A stretch of DNA of 16,585 bases from Erythrobacter sp. CCH5-A1 (GTDB lineage: Bacteria; Pseudomonadota; Alphaproteobacteria; Sphingomonadales; Sphingomonadaceae): NCBI RefSeq assembly GCF_001557115.1, contig NZ_LSKQ01000103.1, positions 1-16,585 on the forward strand, in the 5' to 3' direction. The first letter of the stretch is position 1. Each line of letters begins with the position of its first letter. The position numbers were made by a program, and so were the translations under genes. Positions 9,731 through 16,536 of this stretch are shown one piece after another. The notes beneath the pieces were generated by a model. It was given only the letters and a program-made list of their open reading frames with translations, had not been told where the DNA came from and made no database searches.

Positions 9731-11428
9731 ATGGCACGCAGCGAAGTGAAGCTCGAGAACGAAGCAGCCCAGTCCACCAATGCCCTTGGGCCGCTGATCG
9801 GGGTGGCGCGAGAGGACTTCGTCAGCGCGGTCGCGCTGCTGCTGCGCGAGACCGCCTCGGACCCTTCGCGCTTCATCCGGCACTCCACCGCGATGGCGCA
9901 GGACATGGTGAAGATCATGACCGGCAAGAGTGAACTCGCGCCCGATCCCAAGGACAAGCGGTTCATGGATCCGGCCTGGCAGTACAACCCCTTCTTCCGC
10001 GCCGGCGCGCAATACTACCTCGCCGTGCAGAAGGGGATGAAGAACTGGCTCGAGGAGCTTGAACTCGACGAGCTGGAGAGGAACCGCGCGAACTTCATCG
10101 CCAACATCATCCTCGATGGCCTCGCGCCGACGAACACGCTGGTCGGCAATCCGACCGCGCAAAAGCAGATCATCAATTCGGGCGGACTAAGCCTCATCAA
10201 GGGGCTCCAGAACGCCTATAACGACATCGTCCACAACAAGGGGATGGTCAGCCAGGTCGACAAGCGCCCCTTCAAGCTGGGCAAGAACATCGCCACCTCC
10301 AAGGGCAACGTCGTCTACCGCGACGAGATAATGGAACTGCTGCAATATGCGCCGACCACCGCGGAAGTCTATGAAATCCCTCAGCTGACGGTCCCGCCGC
10401 AGATCAACAAGATGTACATCAACGACCTCTCACCCGATAAGTCGGTGATCAAGTGGCAGGTCGACAACGGCATCCAGACCTTCGTCATCTCGTGGCGCAA
10501 TCCGACCAAGGAACAGGGCCGCTGGGGCATGGCTGATTACATCGCGGCCTGCGAGAAGGCGCTCGAGGTGGTCTCGGCGATCACCGGATCGAAGAAGGTG
10601 AATGTCTCGGCCGGGTGCTCGGGCGGGCAGACCGCATCGGTGCTTGCCTCCAAACTGGCCGCGACGAACAACCCGATCCTCGGCACGCTGACGCTGATGG
10701 TCTGCGTGCTGCACCCCAAGCCGACCGATATCGAGGCCGGATCGCTGGTGAGCGAGAACGGAATGCAGCTCGCCCGGCAGCGGGCGATGAAGCAGGGCGT
10801 GATCAAGGCCGACGACCTCGCGCGCGGCTTTGCCTGGCTGCGGCCCAACGATCTCATCTGGAACTACGTCATCAACAATTACCTCTTGGGTCAGGACCCG
10901 CCGGCCTTCGACGTATTGTTCTGGAACGCGGACGCGACCAACCTGTCTTCCAGCCTGATGGGCGATTTCCTGACGCTGTTCGAAACGCTCGCCTTCACCA
11001 AGCAGGGCGAAGTCGAGATGGCCGGGCACAAGATCGACCTCAGCAAGGTGACCGCCGACCTGTTCATCCTCGGCGGGGTGACCGATCATATCACCCCGTG
11101 GAAGGCAACCTACCGTTCGACCCAGCTGTTCGGATCGAAGGACGTGACCTACGTGCTCTCGCAGTCGGGCCACATGCAGGCGATCCTCAACCCCCCGGGC
11201 AACCCGAAGGCGAAGTACTTCGTCCAGAAGAAGCCGGGCAAGCTCCCGGCGACCGCCGACGAGTGGCTGCAGGGGACCGAGGAGGTCGCGGGCAGCTGGT
11301 GGCCGCTGTGGATGGAGTGGGTGCAGAAGCGCTCGGGCAAGAAGAAAGCGGCCCCGGCGGCGCTGGGCAACGACACCTATGCGCCGATGGAAGCTGCGCC
11401 GGGACTCTACGTCGTCGAGGAAGTCTGA
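9731..11428 (+). CDS. phaC: Class II-like polyhydroxyalkanoate synthase
   Basis: Polymerises (R)-3-hydroxyacyl-CoA into polyester at the surface of storage granules. Translation from the ATG at 9731, preceded by AGAGGGG, gives 565 residues; further in-frame sequence upstream lacks a better start. Catalytic triad: Cys296 in SAGCSGG, Asp452 in TDHITPW and His481 in SGHMQ. The Cys and Asp have the same numbers I recall for Pseudomonas PhaC1. Segments such as VPPQINK, FVISWRNPTK, RPNDLIWNY, NNYLLG, SGHMQAILNPPGNPKA and the end LGNDTYAPMEAAPG match Pseudomonas medium-chain-length (class II) synthases much better than Ralstonia-type class I enzymes. Longer monomers (C6-C14) are therefore the likely substrates. 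The lipase-like box reads AGCSGG where class II enzymes have GACSGG. phaZ follows in the same direction. No phaC2, phaD, phasin gene or PhaR gene is in the window. Subclass assignment rests on remembered sequences. Confidence 0.93.
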   Translation: MARSEVKLENEAAQSTNALGPLIGVAREDFVSAVALLLRETASDPSRFIRHSTAMAQDMVKIMTGKSELAPDPKDKRFMDPAWQYNPFFRAGAQYYLAVQKGMKNWLEELELDELERNRANFIANIILDGLAPTNTLVGNPTAQKQIINSGGLSLIKGLQNAYNDIVHNKGMVSQVDKRPFKLGKNIATSKGNVVYRDEIMELLQYAPTTAEVYEIPQLTVPPQINKMYINDLSPDKSVIKWQVDNGIQTFVISWRNPTKEQGRWGMADYIAACEKALEVVSAITGSKKVNVSAGCSGGQTASVLASKLAATNNPILGTLTLMVCVLHPKPTDIEAGSLVSENGMQLARQRAMKQGVIKADDLARGFAWLRPNDLIWNYVINNYLLGQDPPAFDVLFWNADATNLSSSLMGDFLTLFETLAFTKQGEVEMAGHKIDLSKVTADLFILGGVTDHITPWKATYRSTQLFGSKDVTYVLSQSGHMQAILNPPGNPKAKYFVQKKPGKLPATADEWLQGTEEVAGSWWPLWMEWVQKRSGKKKAAPAALGNDTYAPMEAAPGLYVVEEV

Positions 11429-11451
11429 TACAGGGGCCCTCGCGTCAGGGG

Positions 11452-11469
11452 CGTTCCGGCAGCGGAACG
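11452..11469 (+). repeat. Stem-loop 1 in the phaC-phaZ spacer
   Basis: CGTTCCG and CGGAACG form a perfect 7-bp stem around a four-base GCAG loop. It starts 23 bases after the phaC stop. No T-run follows, so it is more likely an mRNA-stabilising or attenuating hairpin than a classical terminator. Confidence 0.55.
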
Positions 11470-11475
11470 ACGGCG

Positions 11476-11487
11476 CACAAGCTTGTG
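11476..11487. repeat. Perfect 12-bp palindrome CACAAGCTTGTG
   Basis: A self-complementary 12-mer between stem-loops 1 and 2. With no loop it is a poor RNA hairpin, but it has the form of a dimeric DNA-protein binding site. No regulator was recognised for it. Confidence 0.45.
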
Positions 11488-11520
11488 GGCGCGCGCGCTA
11501 AGGGATCGGCGTGCGCGCCC
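11487..11520 (+). repeat. Stem-loop 2, 12-bp GC-rich stem
   Basis: GGGCGCGCGCGC (11487-11498) pairs with GCGTGCGCGCCC (11509-11520), all Watson-Crick except one G·U, around a 10-base loop. It is the strongest structure in the spacer. It could block 3' exonucleases or cause pausing between the phaC and phaZ messages. No T-tract follows. Confidence 0.6.
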
Positions 11521-11525
11521 AACCC

Positions 11526-11543
11526 GCCCCCCTGTCGGGGGGC
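11526..11543 (+). repeat. Stem-loop 3 just before the phaZ ribosome site
   Basis: GCCCCCC and GGGGGGC pair perfectly around the loop TGTC. The phaZ Shine-Dalgarno (AAAGGA, 11546-11551) starts three bases after the stem. The hairpin may therefore tune phaZ translation or keep the site single-stranded. Confidence 0.55.
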
Positions 11544-11560
11544 TGAAAGGACGTGACTCA

Positions 11561-12424
11561 GTGACCAATCCCATGGACGACGCGGTCGTCTCGATGGAGC
11601 AAGTCGGCGGCCGGACGCTACGGACTGCGGCCTGGCGGCTCGATATGCCTTCCGACCATCTGCCGATCCTGTTCTTCAACGGCATCGGTGCGAACATCGA
11701 GGCGGTGGCCCCGTTGGCGGCCGCCCTGCCCGAGCGCGGCTTCATCATGTTCGACATGCCGGGCGTGGGCGAATCGCCCGATCCGCTGGTCCCCTACAAC
11801 CCCTTCACCATGAGCTGGACGGCCGCGCAGCTGCTCGACAAGTTCGGGCTTGATGAAGTGGACGTGATGGGCGTCTCGTGGGGCGGCGCGATGGCGCAGC
11901 ACTTCGCGCTCCAGCATCCGGGGCGCACCCGGCGGCTGACCCTGATCGCGACCACGCCGGGGATGCTGATGGTGCCGGGCAACCCGGCCGCCTTTACCAA
12001 GATGGCCGACCCGCGCCGCTACGTGGACCCCGAGTTCATGGCGAAGCACTTCAAGACGCTTTACGGCGGCATGGTCGAGAGCGCGGGCCAGGATCACAAG
12101 CAGAGCCACATCAGCCGGTTGAAGCCCCCTAGCCCACGCGGCTACGTCTACCAGCTGATGTGCATGCTGGGCTGGACGAGCCTTCCCGCCCTGCCCTTCA
12201 TGAGCAAGGAAACGCTGATCATGATGGGTGACGAGGACCAGATCGTGCCCCTGATCAACGGCAAGATCCTCGCCGCCATGATCCCCAATTCGCGGCTGCT
12301 GACCTTCGCGGGCGGCGGGCACCTGTTCCTGCTGACCCATGCCGACGAAAGCGTCGCGGCGATCCGGGAGTTTCTGGACGCGCCGGAGACCGGGAAGGAA
12401 GCCGGGCGCACGGCGGCTGCATAG
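11561..12424 (+). CDS. phaZ: Intracellular medium-chain-length PHA depolymerase (α/β hydrolase)
   Basis: Hydrolyses stored polyhydroxyalkanoate to 3-hydroxy acids, acting on granules in the cytoplasm. The 287 residues from GTG at 11561 (AAAGGA nine bases upstream) match the usual length of about 283; ATG at 11573 is a less well-spaced alternative. No signal peptide is present. The α/β-hydrolase fold is clear: FFNGIGANIE (38-47, oxyanion region), FDMPGVGES (64-72), nucleophile elbow GVSWGG with Ser106, GDEDQIVPLIN with Asp226 as probable acid, and GGGHLFL with His254. GWTS, PRRYV and YGG also match Pseudomonas PhaZ as I remember it, and a phaC-phaZ order is typical of mcl-PHA clusters. Many such genes are annotated simply as α/β hydrolase. 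It lies 132 bp after phaC. Confidence 0.88.
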   Translation: MTNPMDDAVVSMEQVGGRTLRTAAWRLDMPSDHLPILFFNGIGANIEAVAPLAAALPERGFIMFDMPGVGESPDPLVPYNPFTMSWTAAQLLDKFGLDEVDVMGVSWGGAMAQHFALQHPGRTRRLTLIATTPGMLMVPGNPAAFTKMADPRRYVDPEFMAKHFKTLYGGMVESAGQDHKQSHISRLKPPSPRGYVYQLMCMLGWTSLPALPFMSKETLIMMGDEDQIVPLINGKILAAMIPNSRLLTFAGGGHLFLLTHADESVAAIREFLDAPETGKEAGRTAAA

Positions 12425-12439
12425 AGCTGACGCCGCGCC

Positions 12440-13021
12440 ATGACCCCCGAAGCGCTGGCCGACTACCTGATGGGTGATCCGGTGCCCTTCGATCCGGCAG
12501 CCCTCGCGCGCCTTGAAGCGCGCGCCGGGGCGGCGCTTCCAGCGGACTATTGCGATTTCCTGGAGCGGAACCGCAATGGAGGGATGACCTCGCCCAGCGC
12601 CATCGAGCAGCCGGGGCTGGTCACCAGCAGCGGTCATGAGATCGAGCAGTTCTATGCCGTCACCGGGCTCGCAGCGGACTGGGATCGACCGGGACTCCAC
12701 AATTACCCCGTCACCACCCTGCGTGACTGGCTCGCTGAAGGCGGGCATCACGATGACCGGGTGCCGCTGCACTGGATCGTAATCGGCGGCAATTGGAGCG
12801 GCGATCAATTCGTGCTCGATCTGTCCGTGCCAGGCGGAGAGGTGGTGTGGTTCGATCATGAACTGCTTTTCGCGGAAGAGGATGATCCCTTCCCCCACGA
12901 AGACGGGATGGCCCGGCTTGGGCAGAGCTTTACTGCCTTCGTCGAAGGTCTGACGGCTTCGCCTTCGGGTGCAGCGCCGCCCCCGCCCTGCTGCTTGCCG
13001 CCCTGTCGGCCTGCGCGGTGA
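12440..13021 (+). CDS. SMI1/KNR4 (SUKH) family protein
   Basis: A 193-residue cytosolic protein. It has SUKH-superfamily features: an N-terminal helix with LPADYCDFLERNRNGG (33-48), a central strand HWIVIGGNWSGDQFVLDL (111-128) and GGEVVWFDHE (132-141). SUKH proteins often act as immunity proteins or protein-binding modules; no toxin gene is adjacent, so the role is unknown. It begins 15 bp after phaZ without a clear ribosome site and may be read from the same transcript. The family-like part ends near residue 171. The last 22 residues, rich in Pro, Ala and Cys, look non-native: that DNA encodes the hydrophobic signal-like stretch of the next gene in another frame. The stop TGA overlaps the GTG at 13018 (GTGA). 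The C-terminus may have been altered by a deletion that joined the two genes. Confidence 0.75.
   Translation: MTPEALADYLMGDPVPFDPAALARLEARAGAALPADYCDFLERNRNGGMTSPSAIEQPGLVTSSGHEIEQFYAVTGLAADWDRPGLHNYPVTTLRDWLAEGGHHDDRVPLHWIVIGGNWSGDQFVLDLSVPGGEVVWFDHELLFAEEDDPFPHEDGMARLGQSFTAFVEGLTASPSGAAPPPPCCLPPCRPAR
12940..13017 (+). other. Start-less lipoprotein signal-peptide coding stretch
   Basis: In the frame of the next gene this DNA reads RRRSDGFAFGCSAAPALLLA then ALSACA: a basic n-region, a hydrophobic core and a lipobox Leu-Ser-Ala-Cys at 13003-13014. The frame is open back to a TGA at 12883-12885, but I find no ATG, GTG or TTG between that stop and 13018. CTG codons at 12988 and 12991 are the only near-start codons close to the core. 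It looks like the 5' end of a lipoprotein gene whose start was lost or is non-canonical. Confidence 0.6.
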
Positions 13022-13362
13022 TCCCTGATGCCCCCAGCCCCGAAAGCGTCGCCTCGCCGCAAGGCACCCCCGTCGCGCTCGGACAGGCGGTGCAGGTCGG
13101 CCCGGTGGTCGCCACGCCGATGGAGGTGGTCGAGGACAGCCGCTGCCCGATCAACGCGCGCTGCGTGTGGGCCGGGCGGCTGGTGGTGAAGACCCGCATC
13201 GACGGGGCTGGCTGGCGTGACACCGCCGACCTCACTCTGGGCGAGCCGTGGAGCACCCACAACGTCGTCCTCGCGCTCACCTCGGGCGAACCGGGCAAGA
13301 TGGCGGGCGAAGGACAGGAGACGCCGCCCGGCGCCTACCGCTTCACCTATGAGGCGCGGTGA
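13018..13362 (+). CDS. Small lipoprotein-like protein, true start unclear
   Basis: From the GTG at 13018, which overlaps the preceding stop as GTGA, this encodes 114 residues of no recognised family. Visible features are an acidic/proline N-terminal stretch (PDAPSPESVASP), a central EDSRCPINARCVWAGRLVV segment with two cysteines that could form a disulfide, GWRDTADLTLGEP, and an end PPGAYRFTYEAR. Similar SRCP-ARCVWAG segments occur, from memory, in hypothetical exported proteins of sphingomonads. In-frame DNA just upstream encodes a lipobox signal peptide, so the ancestral product was probably an outer- or inner-membrane lipoprotein. If translation starts at 13018 the product would lack export signals. 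It may therefore be a decayed gene, use a rare start such as CTG, or be affected by a sequence error. It ends 3 bp from the convergent aldolase gene. Confidence 0.6.
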   Translation: MIPDAPSPESVASPQGTPVALGQAVQVGPVVATPMEVVEDSRCPINARCVWAGRLVVKTRIDGAGWRDTADLTLGEPWSTHNVVLALTSGEPGKMAGEGQETPPGAYRFTYEAR

Positions 13363-13365
13363 GGG

Positions 13366-14256
13366 TTAGCCCGAGCAGCTCGCGCTGGCGATCTGGTCGA
13401 TCGCCTTGCCGAGCACCGTGTTGAATTCCTCGTCCGTCTGGTCCTTGCGCAGGTCCTGCAAGAGCCCGCGGCTGAAGCTCGCGATCATGCCGGGGTTGTG
13501 GGAGAGGCGCGAGCAGGCCTCGTCGGTCGAGAAGCCGCCCGAGAGCGCGACCACGCGCAGCACCTTGGGGTGCGCGATGAGCGGATCGTAGAGACCCGGG
13601 GTCGCGGGAATCGAGAGCTTGAGCATCACCTGCTGGCCATCGGGCAGCGCGTCGAGGTGCTTGAGGATCTCGGCCAGCAGGATCGCCTCACCCGCGTCGC
13701 GATCTTCGGCGGTGATGTCGTATTCGGGCTCGATGATCGGCATCAGCCCGGCGGCGATGATCTTCGCGCCCATCTCGAACTGCTGGGTGACCACGGCGGC
13801 GATTCCCGCCGGGTTCGCGGATTTGATGACCGAGCGCATCTTGGTGCCGAACATGCCCTGCGCCACCGACTTCGCGAGCAGCGCGTCGAGCTTGCCCATA
13901 GGCTTCATCAGCTGCACCCCGTCAGTCTCGTCCGCGAGGCCCTCATCGACCTTGATGAAGGGGACGATCCCGCGTGCCTTGAGCGCCTCGGCGGTGGGCT
14001 TGCCGTCCACCTCGCCGTCCATGGTCTTCTCGAACAGGATCGCGCCGATCACCTTGCCGCTGCTGAAGCAGGGCGAGGTGATGACGCGGGCGCGCATCGC
14101 GTGGATCTGGGCGAACATTTCCTCGTCGCCCGACCATTCGCTGTCATCCACCCCGTAGCCGCGCAGCGCCTTGGGGGTCGATCCGCCCGACTGGTCGAGC
14201 GCGGCGATGAACCCCTGTCCGGTGGCGATACGGGTCGTCATTTCCTGGGTGTTCAT
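13366..14256 (-). CDS. fda: Class I fructose-bisphosphate aldolase
   Basis: Reversibly cleaves fructose 1,6-bisphosphate to dihydroxyacetone phosphate and glyceraldehyde 3-phosphate, through a Schiff base and without metal. The 296 residues are the size of the bacterial class I enzyme of the Staphylococcus Fda type. Family blocks: GFIAALDQSGGSTPKAL (15-31), TSPCFS (60-65), GAILFEKTMD (71-80), GVQLMKPM (113-120), FGTKMRS (136-142), PIIEPEYDI (173-181), and VMLKLSIP with probable Schiff-base Lys213. ALSGGF (237-242) is the phosphate-binding region. Start chosen: ATG at 14256 with GGAGA about ten bases upstream, because the family begins just before GFIAALDQS; an in-frame ATG at 14325 would add 23 unrelated residues. 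It is the last gene of the minus-strand cluster led by pgk, separated from the thioesterase by 123 bp that could hold its own promoter. Confidence 0.95.
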   Translation of the reverse strand: MNTQEMTTRIATGQGFIAALDQSGGSTPKALRGYGVDDSEWSGDEEMFAQIHAMRARVITSPCFSSGKVIGAILFEKTMDGEVDGKPTAEALKARGIVPFIKVDEGLADETDGVQLMKPMGKLDALLAKSVAQGMFGTKMRSVIKSANPAGIAAVVTQQFEMGAKIIAAGLMPIIEPEYDITAEDRDAGEAILLAEILKHLDALPDGQQVMLKLSIPATPGLYDPLIAHPKVLRVVALSGGFSTDEACSRLSHNPGMIASFSRGLLQDLRKDQTDEEFNTVLGKAIDQIASASCSG

Positions 14257-14310
14257 GGCAAGCTGTCTCCAAGTCGCGAGAGGTGGTTCCGTGCGGCCCA
14301 TCGGGGTTTG

Positions 14311-14324
14311 TGCATAGGTATGCA
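14311..14324. promoter_or_regulatory. Palindromic site TGCATA-GG-TATGCA upstream of the aldolase gene
   Basis: Two perfect 6-bp inverted arms, with a further T-A pair outside one mismatch, lie about 55 bp before the aldolase start in the 123-bp gap. The form suits a dimeric regulator or an overlapping promoter element. The regulator is not known. Nothing else convincing was seen in 14257-14379. Confidence 0.4.
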
Positions 14325-14379
14325 AAGCCCCTTCGGAGCGCCCTTAGCGAGCGCTTCTAGATGCTGCAACCGCGAAGAA

Positions 14380-14832
14380 CTAGCGCTTCGACAGACGGCG
14401 GATGATGCCGGTGAAGCTGAGGGCCGGCTTGCCGTCGCCCGTCACCAGCCCGCGCACGAAGATCGTCTTGCCGCCGCCGCGGGTGACTTCCCCGCGCGCC
14501 TCCACCAGCGCGCCCGGCTCGACCGATCCGAGGAAATCCCCGGACAGATTGAGCGTCACGGCATGATCGCCCTTGAGCGCGTCGGTAGCGATCGCGAAGA
14601 GCGCGAAGTCGGCGAAAGTCAGCAGGCAGCCGCCATGCATGAAGCCGCCGCCGTTCATGTGGCGGGGCTCGGCGCGGAAGGCGCTGGTGTAGCTGCCGTC
14701 ATCCTCGCGGCGATAGTAGAACGGGCCCGAGCGGGTCTCGAAGGGATCGCCCTCCCAGAACCGCCATCCGGCGAATTCGCCGCTGTCCATTACCTTGAGG
14801 GCGCCGTAACTCGTCTCGACCATCTCGCTCAT
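14380..14832 (-). CDS. PaaI-type hotdog-fold thioesterase
   Basis: A 150-residue single hotdog-domain protein, expected to hydrolyse an acyl-CoA thioester in the cytosol; substrate unknown. The PaaI/4HBT active-site region is clear: HMNGGGFMHGGCLLTFADFA (58-77), with Asn60, the HGG at 66-68 and Asp75. The later strands LNLSGDFLGSVEPGALVEA and GKTIFVRGLV fit the fold. The start is ATG at 14832, whose ATGA overlaps the stop of the NTF2-like gene by four bases, a classic sign of translational coupling. A longer open frame upstream exists only as out-of-frame sequence in the NTF2-like gene. A link to PHA or fatty-acyl metabolism is possible but unsupported. Confidence 0.88.
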   Translation of the reverse strand: MSEMVETSYGALKVMDSGEFAGWRFWEGDPFETRSGPFYYRREDDGSYTSAFRAEPRHMNGGGFMHGGCLLTFADFALFAIATDALKGDHAVTLNLSGDFLGSVEPGALVEARGEVTRGGGKTIFVRGLVTGDGKPALSFTGIIRRLSKR

Positions 14833-15275
14833 CGGCGCTTGCCTCCCTTGTTCCACAATTGCAGCCGCTGGATGGCGCGGGCGCGGCTCTCGTCGGGATC
14901 GAGCACCGCGATGCTGCGCTCGGCGAGCTTGTGCCTGCCGCCCCAGCTCCCCTGCTTCCACAGATCGCTGACGAGGAACTGCCCCGCCCATTCCTCGCGG
15001 CCGAGCCCCAGCTTCAATTCCGCCGCAGCCACGAACCATGCTGAATTGCCGTGGGTGCGCACCAGCACCTCGCGGAAGGTGAACGACCGGCAGGCGAAGC
15101 CTTCGGTCATCGCCGCAAGGAAGCTCGGACGGTCGAGCAGTTGCGGCGGGCGCGTGCCCACCATGCACATGAAGTCGCGCTTGGTGAGCTTCTTCATCGC
15201 CTTTTCATCGCCCGCCACCCAGGCGCGCATCGCGCTGAGCGCGAGCGCCTCGATCTCGGCTTCGCTGGCCGCCAC
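14829..15275 (-). CDS. NTF2-like (DUF4440/SnoaL-type) protein
   Basis: A 148-residue cytosolic protein with the cone-shaped NTF2-like pattern. An opening helix contains AMRAWVAGDEKAMKKL (15-30) and RDFMCMVGTRP (33-43). Sheet strands follow around 79-88 (AWFVAAAELK) and 96-107 (WAGQFLVSDLWK), and RHKLAERSIAVL (114-125) ends the sheet. Such proteins are often small enzymes or ligand binders; no catalytic residues are assignable and the function is unknown. It starts at GTG only three bases after the pgk stop, with GAGGG from the pgk 3' end as ribosome site, and overlaps the thioesterase start by four bases. Expression should follow pgk. Confidence 0.72.
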   Translation of the reverse strand: MAASEAEIEALALSAMRAWVAGDEKAMKKLTKRDFMCMVGTRPPQLLDRPSFLAAMTEGFACRSFTFREVLVRTHGNSAWFVAAAELKLGLGREEWAGQFLVSDLWKQGSWGGRHKLAERSIAVLDPDESRARAIQRLQLWNKGGKRR

Positions 15276-15278
15276 GGA

Positions 15279-16481
15279 TCAGCCCTCGAGCGCGGCGACA
15301 CCGGGCAGGACGCGGCCTTCCATCCATTCGAGGAATGCACCGCCTGCGGTTGAAATATAGGTGAAATCCTGGCTAGCTCCGGCGTGTGCGAGCGCCGCGA
15401 CGGTGTCCCCGCCCCCGGCGACGCTGGTGAGCGAGCCTTCCAGCGTCAGCGCGGCCGCGGTACGTGCCAGCGCGACGGTGGCCGCGTCAAACGGCTCGGT
15501 CTCGAAGGCGCCCATCGGCCCGTTCCACACCAGCGTGCGGCAGGTCTTGAGCACGTCGCCCAAGGCTTCGACTGCCGTCGGGCCCACGTCGAGGATCATC
15601 TCGTCCTCGGCGACCTCGTGGACGTTGCAGACCCGCAAGCTCGCCGGGTTGGCAGCGAATTCCTTCGCGACGACAACGTCATAGGGCAGGTGGACGGTGC
15701 AGCCCCGCGCGTCCGCCTCGTCCATGATCCTGGCGACCGTGGGGGCGAGGTCATGCTCGCACAGGCTCTTGCCCACGTTCACCCCGCGCGCGGCGAGGAA
15801 GGTGTTGGCCATGCCCCCGCCGATGATGAGGTGCTGGACCTTGCCCACGAGGTTCTCGAGCACCGCCAGCTTGGTCGAGACCTTGGCCCCGCCGACCACG
15901 GCGGCGACCGGCTGCTCGGGGGTGCCAAGAGCGGCGTCCAAGGCCTTCAGTTCGGCCTCCATCGAGCGGCCCGCATAGGCGGGAAGCAGGTGCGCCAGCC
16001 CCTCGGTGGTCGCGTGGGCGCGGTGCGCGGCGCTGAAGGCGTCGTTGACGTAGAGCGTCCCGTGCGCGGCAATCGCTTTCGCCAGTTCGGGGTCGTTCTT
16101 CTCCTCGCCCGGCCAGAAGCGGGTGTTGTCGAGGAGGCCGATGTCGCCGGCGCGCAGGATGCCGATCGATTGTTCGACCACCGGCCCGGCGATCTCGGGG
16201 ATGAACATGATCTCCTCACCGATCACCTTCTCGACATCGCCGATCACCATGCTGGTCGAGAGCGTCGAGGAGCGCTGCCCGCCCGGACGGCCGAAATGCG
16301 CCAGCAGCAGCACCTTGGCCCCGCGCCCGGCGAGTTCGAGGATGGTCGGCTTGACCGCCTCGACCCGCGTGACATCGGTCGCCGAGCCGTCCTTCATGGG
16401 GAGGTTGAGGTCGACGCGCACCAGCGCGACTTCGCCGGTGAGGTCGGCGGGGAGGTCATTGAGGGTCTTGAACTTGGGCAT
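15279..16481 (-). CDS. pgk: Phosphoglycerate kinase
   Basis: Transfers phosphate from 1,3-bisphosphoglycerate to ADP in glycolysis and works in reverse in gluconeogenesis; cytosolic. The 400 residues are the usual length. Signature features: VRVDLNLPM (21-29), AHFGRPGG (61-68), [16 protein letters not shown] (119-134), [15 protein letters not shown] (145-159), GGAKVSTKL (197-205, nucleotide site), WNGPMGAFE (319-327), GGGDT (356-360) and [13 protein letters not shown] (377-389). The start is ATG with GGAG seven bases upstream. It leads the minus-strand cluster whose last gene is the class I aldolase. The upstream DNA is filled with inverted repeats rather than an evident promoter, so the promoter may lie beyond the window. 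Confidence 0.98.
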   Translation of the reverse strand: MPKFKTLNDLPADLTGEVALVRVDLNLPMKDGSATDVTRVEAVKPTILELAGRGAKVLLLAHFGRPGGQRSSTLSTSMVIGDVEKVIGEEIMFIPEIAGPVVEQSIGILRAGDIGLLDNTRFWPGEEKNDPELAKAIAAHGTLYVNDAFSAAHRAHATTEGLAHLLPAYAGRSMEAELKALDAALGTPEQPVAAVVGGAKVSTKLAVLENLVGKVQHLIIGGGMANTFLAARGVNVGKSLCEHDLAPTVARIMDEADARGCTVHLPYDVVVAKEFAANPASLRVCNVHEVAEDEMILDVGPTAVEALGDVLKTCRTLVWNGPMGAFETEPFDAATVALARTAAALTLEGSLTSVAGGGDTVAALAHAGASQDFTYISTAGGAFLEWMEGRVLPGVAALEG

Positions 16482-16494
16482 TGCTCACTCCGTT

Positions 16495-16512
16495 CCTCCC
16501 CCGTGGGGGAGG
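16495..16512. repeat. Inverted repeat A upstream of pgk
   Basis: CCTCCCCC-GT-GGGGGAGG, a perfect 8-bp stem with a two-base loop, lies 14-31 bases before the pgk start. It is part of a block of three inverted repeats. Confidence 0.6.
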
Positions 16513-16516
16513 GGGA

Positions 16517-16535
16517 CCGCGCGCGGAACGCGCGG
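16517..16535. repeat. Inverted repeat B upstream of pgk
   Basis: CCGCGCG-CGGAA-CGCGCGG, a perfect 7-bp stem with a five-base loop, is directly adjacent to repeats A and C. Confidence 0.6.
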
Positions 16536-16536
16536 G

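Noticed and set aside
11487..11520. Rho-independent terminator after phaC
   Set aside because: The stem is strong but no T-run follows, so I list it as a hairpin repeat and not as a terminator.
11483..11560. Upstream extension of phaZ to an ATG at 11483
   Set aside because: The added codons run through the stem-loop spacer and are Arg/Pro-rich. GTG at 11561 has a well-spaced AAAGGA and starts the family-like sequence.
13498..15360. Plus-strand open frame of 620 codons spanning aldolase, thioesterase and NTF2-like genes
   Set aside because: It crosses three convincing minus-strand genes and their gap, and has no domain of its own.
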